Positions 57,171 to 64,000 of a stretch of DNA of 64,000 nucleotides are shown here, piece after piece. Position numbers and translations under genes: made by a program. How positions within the stretch are numbered: the first letter of the stretch is position 1; every line of letters begins with the position of its first letter. The notes under the pieces are model-generated. The model did no database searches. It saw only the letters and a program-made list of their open reading frames with translations, and was not told the DNA's origin. The stretch spans positions 130,945-194,944 of the forward strand of contig MNCI01022113.1 in assembly GCA_015680685.1 (NCBI GenBank). The letters are read 5' to 3'. The stretch comes from Gnetum montanum. Its lineage: Eukaryota; Streptophyta; Gnetopsida; Gnetales; Gnetaceae.

Positions 57171-59752
57171 CTTAGCCTCCCAAACTAGAAATTACATGCA
57201 AGTGCAAGGATAGTGAAACCATAGAAACTTTAAATTGGAGATGCAACAAATAGATCAAAAAGATCAAAAAATAGACAAATTGAAATTTAAAAGTGAACTA
57301 TACTGATCTAAACATGATTAAAAATAACCATATAATTAAGAGAGAGAGCTAAACATGGGCCACCCTTACCACACCATCTTATTTAATTAAGACCAAAATA
57401 TATACTCTTTATAAATCATAACTTTAACTACATAGATACATATACATATATTTAAAGTAAGATAATTAAGATCTCATTCCCAGTCTTCTCACAGGGTAAA
57501 AGTAAAAGGTATGTGAAATACTCTAAGCATGAGATATATGCCAAATCTAATGAGGAGGATAGGCTTATGTTAGATCATGGCTAGCTGTAACTTTTGAATT
57601 TTTCCTTAGGACTCTTTCCTTTTTCTTTTTTCTTTTTTAATTAGAAAGGGGATGGATAAAAGGGATCATTTTCTTTTCTTTTCTTTTCTTTTGAATTTTA
57701 GGAAAAAGGGGAATGGAGGCTAGGGTGAGGATTGCTACTAGACCCCATCACACTCAAGAGCTTATTACATTGCCAATGAACATGGTCCTCATTCTTCTTT
57801 TATTTTTTTTTGAAGAAAATTTGCTCATGATGTACTTCATTCACAAGGTAGGAATTCCAACATGAGTCTAGCTAATTAGCTGCATTGCTAGAGAACATGG
57901 TTTTTTGAAACTTTTCCCATGGTGTAGTTTAACCCTTGTGTATGTGCATTTAGTTATAATCTAATGGCATCATAGAAAGTCTTCTGGGTGGCTAAGGGTT
58001 CTCAAGTGAAGATGAACACACTTCACCCTATTGATCACAAGGTAGCCATGGATCATCACACTTGAGGGATGGGGCTTATGAAAAGGAAAATGACATTTTC
58101 CAAGGTTACCTAGTGATTGTAGCTAACCATTCTCCAACGTCACTTATCCTACACTCACATGACCATGATGATTACATGATAAGTAGCATAAATCCCTTCC
58201 TCCATAATCCAACATAACCAATAAAAATAAAGCCTTGAAATAGACTAGGAAGAATCATTGCATTATTAAAATATATAATATAAGGATATTTTATGTAATA
58301 AATATATAGAGCATTATACTTACATTATTTTTTAATGGTGTTATAATGATCCAACGCCTAGCGACTCAAACGACCATAATGATTATTAAAATGATATGAA
58401 AACCATAAATCAAACCAAAACCAATATGCTACGAAAGAGATGATGAAAATGCAAAGAAAACATGCAAATGCAACTATATACAAATGAAATACATGGTGAG
58501 GGGAAAGAAAACATGCAACTAAGAATTTACCAGGTGTCCATGTGGCACACTTGAGTAGAAATGCTTCAAATGAAATGCATTAAAGTTCCTATGTAACTTA
58601 TGTCCTTGCAAATTAGCAATTTTGTACACATTGGGGGCAACGATGTTTGTAATTTGGAATGAACCAGACCATAAAGGAGAAAGCTTAGTTTGAGGGCTAG
58701 TCTAACTAGATGCTCTATTCCTCTTAAGGACCAAGTCACCTACTTAAAACACTTTAGCTACATATTTCTTATTAAACCATTTTTGACAATTTGTTGATGA
58801 CTACACAAATTTTCGATTGCTTTGACCCTTTTAAGCTCTAGATTCCAAATGTCATATGTACGTGATATTAGATTCTTGTCAGTTGGTAAATAGTCTAAGA
58901 AGAACTAATATGTAGGAATTTGCAAATTAATTGGAAATATTGGTCCTTGTCCATACACTAAATCATATGGTATAGTCTTGATCAATTCTTTATAATGAAC
59001 CCTGTCTGCCCAAACTGCCCATTTTAATTAGTCATGCCAAGTTCGTGGGTTTTTTTGCTATCATTTTCTTAATTCCATATAATATAATTTTGTTGGAGGA
59101 CTCAGTTAAACCATTACACTATGGATAATATTTGGTTATTACCTTGATAATGACCTTATGATCTCTAGCCCAATTTGTAAACTTTATGGAGATGAAGGTA
59201 GGTCCTTTGTCAACTACTAAAGTATAAGGATACAGATACCTAGAGGTTATATCATTTTCTAAGAAGTGAATAACCTCACAAGATGATGTGGTTTTAGTTT
59301 ATTTTGCTTCTAACCAACATGTGCAATAATCAGTGGCTATTAAGATAAATTTGTGTGGGGTAGTAGACAAAGGATTGATCACTCCAATAAAATCTAAAGT
59401 CCATTGTGCAAATGGTCTAGTTTCTATTATAGGCTATAAAGGGGCTAAAATCTTGGGATCTTTACCCTTAAATATTTGACATTGGACACAAGTTCTAACT
59501 AGGTTGTGAGAATCATTGATCATAGTAGGAAAATAATAACTAGCCCTCATGATTTTATGGACTAAATATATGTTCTTCCTCATGGAGCTATTTTAGAGCA
59601 TTGTTAACCTATTCTTGGTTCAAGAACTTAAGGTATATTCCTTGGAAATTCTTTCTAAAAAATTCACCACTTATTAGAGAAAATTTAGAACATTTTTATA
59701 TTAAAAGGTTTCTCTTATATCTAGGTAAATTCAAGGAACAACAATGGAAGGT
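57171..59752 (-). pseudogene. Internal region of element F with integrase remnant
   Basis: 57,180-58,200 matches the noncoding region of E (ACCCCATCACACTCAAGA; GAACATGGTCCTCATTCTTC). 58,560-58,750 matches E's integrase C-terminus. 58,800-59,560, absent from E, is a badly decayed integrase (CVQCQIFKGKDPKILAPL near 59,470). So F keeps more of pol than E. It is cut at 59752 by the next LTR. Confidence 0.7.
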
Positions 59753-60674
59753 TGATGAGTGGTGAGATACCCCTACACCCAACCATATGAATCACAAAGT
59801 GTTCACATGTGATCTGATTGAATTCCATGGACTTTATCATTTTCAGTGCACTAGTCCTTTAGGAAGTGAATCTAGCCTTAAGGTCAATTATTATCTTCCC
59901 AATTACACTTGTGACATTCGTTGGTATGGTTAAGTGTAATTGAGGCATCTGATTTTTATCATTTTACATTTTATAGTTTGGTACTCGAAATGTAGATAAA
60001 AGAAATTTGATTAAATAATCTAAATTAATTAATTAACTAGCATTTAACTAATCCTAACATAAGCATCTGATCCCACTTTTTATACATGTATTGAATCCAT
60101 GTATCCACCGTTGGGTGACCAAGTGCTATGCTACTGGGTGTACCAAGCGATAATGTTACTAGGATTACCAAGTGAATACTTGTTATGCTCGAAGTGGTCA
60201 TACTTATGTATTTAATCTATCTAGCTTAATTACTTCATTAACACAATTGCTAGAAAGTATTTGCGAAATAATTGAAAACATTTAACAAATAACTGAAAAC
60301 ATTGGATGCATAAATGAAATAGCTAATCTATCTAAAGTGTTGCAAGGTTTATCAAAAGCTTGTCTTTATTACCACACACACTATTGTGCTCAAGTACAAC
60401 AATGCTTAAATAAAGATTCGTATAATCAATGACTCCTACTGCAGGCACTCGAAGGAAAAATTCTAACTTTCAAATGGAAAAAATGCAAGAGCTTCATTGC
60501 AACTACAATCTACTTATGCCATAAATGTAGCTACAAGTGTGTATTTATAGCCAACACATGACACTATGTCGATGAGGCCTCATCGACAAATGGTAAAATG
60601 CATCAACTAGGCCTCTTCAACAAGGCCCAGTCGACAAGGCCTCATCAACGTAGCTAACTTAACGCGACTCATCA
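59753..60674 (-). repeat. 3' LTR of element G (TGATGA gypsy family)
   Basis: In element sense it starts TGATGAGTCGCG at 60674 and ends CTCATCA at 59753. TATAAATAC is the reverse of 60541-60549. Directly upstream, 60562-60655 is an array of dyads including the perfect 20-bp palindrome GTCGATGAGGCCTCATCGAC (60568-60587). The 5' partner lies beyond the window. Confidence 0.85.
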
Positions 60675-60900
60675 TACCCCTATGACTAAATAAAAAATCA
60701 TCGTTGAGTTTTGTTACAAAATTGGGAAGGTATGGGATTATTAACTAACTTTTCTTCACACAAAAAAAATTGATTGACTTGAAAAAATGGAGTGTTTGGA
60801 TCAACACATTTAAAAAATGAAGGTGTTCAGGACACAAAATTAAACACCATGATTCAACTCTTTAGAATTGGACAACACATTCCTTGATGGTGTGAAGCTT
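60675..60900 (-). promoter_or_regulatory. 3' untranslated region of element G
   Basis: Reverse complement has TTTAGTCATAGGGGTA just before the LTR, as in C and D. Confidence 0.6.
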
Positions 60901-62560
60901 GTTGGAGAAGATCAAATAGTCCCAGGAAGTGGTGGCTCTTAAGGCTTCAAGGGACCTTCACCGAATTCACACACTAGCAGTGGTTGAGGTGGCTACAGTT
61001 ATTCTACTACTACTACAACTTCAGGTGGGAGGTGGAAAGTATCTAGCAATGCTTTCATTTTCTTCCCCTTACTCCTAGGATCATGCACCATCCACACACC
61101 TTCCCTAATGTGGGTTGGAATGGGTACATCCCAAGGATATAGGATTGCTAGAAATAACTCTTTCACATTGACAAACCAAGTAGCAAATTATTTGCGTTCA
61201 ATGTTGAACACCCTAACTGTATCCTTCAACTCGTGGTATTCATTCATCCATCTGGCTAGGTTCTTAGCAATAGATCATTGATCTTTGAATCACCCTTTGA
61301 GAACTTCGAGTTCAGCATTAGCAATTTCAAGCTTTTGCTTGGTGTTCTTATGGTGTTTAAACTTGGCCTCGTATACCAGATATGTGCTAGCCACTTGTTT
61401 TTCTAACTTCAACCGTGGTCATTTGACAATCAACATTGCCAGGTTTGCATGATGGAGATTGGCTAACTCCATGTGCTCTATGATCTCCTTGATTTGCAAC
61501 TCTTTTAAGTAGATCTCTGCTTTGTTATAGGTGTCGATCCCATCAACGATGGGTTGTCACACTTCTTTTCCTTGTTGGAGTTGTTGGAGGGCTTCATTCA
61601 TTTTTGCCTTCTCCATTTAAATGTGTTTCTCATTAACTTATTTTTGTAAACCAACCTAGTCCTTGTAGTGATTTTCACTTTCTCAAATTTGAGGACTTCA
61701 TTTTTCCAAGTAGTAATCTCGATGGTAAACTTCTGACGCAAGGTGTGTACCTCCTCCATTGATAGATTATGGTTTTTTTATGGCTAATTTCTTTAGTTCA
61801 ATGTTTACCCTAGCAAGCTTCTCCTCTTGTTGATGAATGGATTCTTGCATTTGATATTTTTGTGCATCAACATTTCGTAGGTGATGATTCTGTGTGGTCA
61901 ATGATTCATTCTCTTGGCACATCTAATTCAAGTCCTTTTGGATTGAGTATGTTTCAACTTCAGCTATGGACTATTTAAATATGGCCATCACTACCTCCTC
62001 CTTAGCCTTCTAAAATCATTCTTGAAGCTATTTGATAGCTTCATCTCTTGTCATTGCTAGGCTAAGGATTGCTTGTTCTGCAAGTTAGGCATGAAGTTCA
62101 TTAAGCTTTGTGGTCAAGCATTGAATTTTCTCTTAGGCTATTTGTAGTAGCCCTTCCAAAATAATGCATCTATCCCTTGCATTTAGTAGCTTCGATTGGA
62201 TTGTAGTGATGTTCTTTGGAAGATCAAAAATGTTTAGTGTCGGTTGCTAGGTTCCTACCAATTTTTCCAGCAACTATTTGTGTTGGGTTGCATTCAACTT
62301 TCCATTGACCATGCTTGTGGACGTCTACATGTCTTGAAGTGTAGATACATCTGGTATAGATAGTATAGGCACATTCAATGGCTTTGCGATGTGGTCAGTA
62401 ACCACTCCTACCACTGTCTTCTACCCTTGGTGCTGCATCACCAAGACAGTTTTCCCTTTGCCTTCCTCCAACCTCATTGAGAAGGTGGCAACATTCCTAG
62501 AGATTTCAAGGAATAAATGGTGTTGCAATAGACACTGTTACCTTCTAAGCATTAGGATTT
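60901..62560 (-). pseudogene. Coiled-coil tail of the second ORF of element G
   Basis: Minus-strand frames rich in Glu, Gln, Lys and Leu, broken by stops (for example HQQEEKLARVNIELKKLAIK near 61,850-61,780; ECQENESLTTQNHHLRNVDA-like near 61,930-61,870). Same layout as 23,031-24,935. Confidence 0.5.
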
Positions 62561-63767
62561 AACCTTGTAGTTTATTGTGTTCTTTAGGAAGAGAAAATGG
62601 GACCACCCCTCTCCATTTGGCTAACTATTTGGGCTACCTCATTAAGGTGACTCATCACTGGCCGATACATAGATGGATTTGCCCCACTCATTCTTACTTG
62701 TTGCTCTTGTTCACTCAAGAGCTATTCTTGAATTTTTTGCAAACATTCAACGGTTGCGTGGGCCTCCAGTGTTGTTTCCTGAGTGGGTGGTAGTGGCAGT
62801 AGCTCTTCTTCTTGGGTTATCGCTAGTGTTTTATCCTTCATGATTTGTGACCATGAGGCCAAGCGAGCATGCCTAAGAGTGTCGTTAGAGTAGCAAACAA
62901 TGCCCACCCTTTTGCAAAGTTTTCTGATGAGGCATAGAAAGGGCAAGGTTTTCCTACCACATTCGTTTTCTTTGAAATGTTTCTCAATCTCCAAGTATAA
63001 CAATTGTGGAACGTTAACAAGGAACTTCCTACTTAGAGCAGTGTATACTTAGGCACAAAAAGCATTCACCTTGCTTGGCCTCACCATTGGATTGAGGTGA
63101 TAGGCCGTAATCTTGAAATAAAGCTGCTCTGCTAGTGTGAGTGCATCATACTCCTTACGATTGACCCCATAGCATTGCTGGGTCCACTCCCTCTTGGCCT
63201 TAGGATTTCCTTTTGTAGATAATTCAGCCAATTTTGTTCATGTGTTAGGTAACTCAAGTGCTCATGTAATGGATTCTGCTAAGTAGGACACTTGAATATC
63301 CTTGATCTTGACAATGGACCCTGGCTTTTGGCTACTCCAAAAGAGATAGGTCTCTCTCATGTACCATTCCCCATTGGACGTGATGACTAGCCACGTGGGA
63401 TAGGTCTGCAGTTGTGTCTTAACATCCTCTAGAGCTTTCTCCAAAAATGGCCCAAAGTTGATCTCTTGAAGAACTGATCCTTGAATGTCTTGGGATTGCA
63501 TGATGTCTAGGAAGGCTTAAGTCAAAATGATCTTAAGCCTTGGCACGGGTCTATGCACTTCTCCGCTTTATGATTATTTGGTTGACACTTCTTCCTCTAG
63601 AATCTATCAAACAGATTTCACTTCGGGCTCCTCTCAAAGAGGTCCTATTGCATGGGTTGCCTCATGTAGTTCTTGGCTTTACTCTTGCTAGCCTCTTCTA
63701 GCTTTGGGTCATTTCTCCCATGGTTGTGATGGTTTTCCTTCTTGTAAATGTTTTTTTTGGGTGCCAT
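62561..63767 (-). pseudogene. Second ORF of element G, plant Transposase_32-like
   Basis: Starts at ATG 63767 (MAPKKNIYKKENHHNHG), the place matching ATG 22157 of C. Domain boxes: QEINFGPFLEKALEDVKTQL then WYMRETYLFWSSQKPGSIVK (63501-63262), YDALTLAEQLYFKITAYHL (63231-63049), and LPFLCLIRKLCKRVGI (63003-62722). Stops and frameshifts separate them. The splice-acceptor-like TGTGATTGCAG of C reads TGTGATTAAAA here, so it is lost. Confidence 0.65.
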
Positions 63768-64000
63768 TTTTAATCACAATAAGATCATGGATTAGCAGCC
63801 ATTGTGTAGCCTTAAAGCAATTAGGATACCTTATCTCTTAAGGATAGTTACACTTGGCTAAGCTGTGATTATGGCTTATTTAATTAATCCAATTATCATT
63901 TATTTTATGTGTTATTATGAATAATTCATCCCAAAGGTTGTTGGAGGGGTTAACCCTTATAAATGTTGATATTTGTATGTGGTTAATGTTAGTAACCCTT
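63768..64000 (-). other. Internal sequence of element G upstream of its second ORF
   Basis: No domain; matches the AT-rich stretch before the second ORF of C (the GGTTAACCCT and AATAATTC type), and runs out of the window. Confidence 0.5.

Overview
This is nuclear DNA of a land plant. It contains LOB-domain (LBD) transcription-factor genes, a family found only in plants, inside AT-rich sequence made mostly of decayed Ty3/gypsy retrotransposons with some Ty1/copia and LINE remains. The species cannot be told from the sequence. Dense, nested, heavily mutated LTR elements point to a large, repeat-rich seed-plant genome. There are no prokaryotic or organellar genes, and one 195-base N gap.

Left part (1-17.3 kb): minus-strand gypsy fragments (RT-RNase H at 1-1.3 kb; RT-RNase H-integrase at 1.4-4.2 kb; Athila-like gag-protease at 8.4-11.3 kb). 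Between the last two sits a 3.4-kb segment with an intact-looking two-exon LBD gene (5817-6326) and an LBD pseudo-exon (4341-4528). A copia gag with its primer-binding site (12.6-14.3 kb) and an LTR remnant (15.6-16.3 kb) follow.

Middle part (17.3-41.6 kb): two related plus-strand gypsy elements lie almost side by side. Element C (17270-25982) has both LTRs and a perfect 5-bp target duplication. It has gag and a second ORF resembling the plant 'Transposase_32' type, but no pol. Element D (26225-41586) has gag, protease, RT, RNase H and integrase but no second ORF. A minus-strand element E (32682-38177) is inserted in D's integrase and itself lacks RT and RNase H.

Right part (41.6-64 kb): the LBD segment recurs at 44363-48015 with a nearly identical coding region. 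This copy carries an extra GC-rich 209-bp insert and is followed by tandem repeats. Then come a 422-bp tandem duplication with gene-like reading frames (50.3-51.1 kb), a LINE RT remnant (52.5-53.5 kb), a minisatellite, a degenerate relative of E (55.7-59.75 kb), and the LTR plus second ORF of a minus-strand relative of C (59753-64000).

The only plausible functional genes are the two LBD copies. No convincing new multi-gene system was found. The most interesting signals are the LBD duplication with its shared pseudo-exon, the GC-rich insert, family-specific palindrome arrays just upstream of the TATA boxes of the LTRs, and the complementary deletions of elements C and D.
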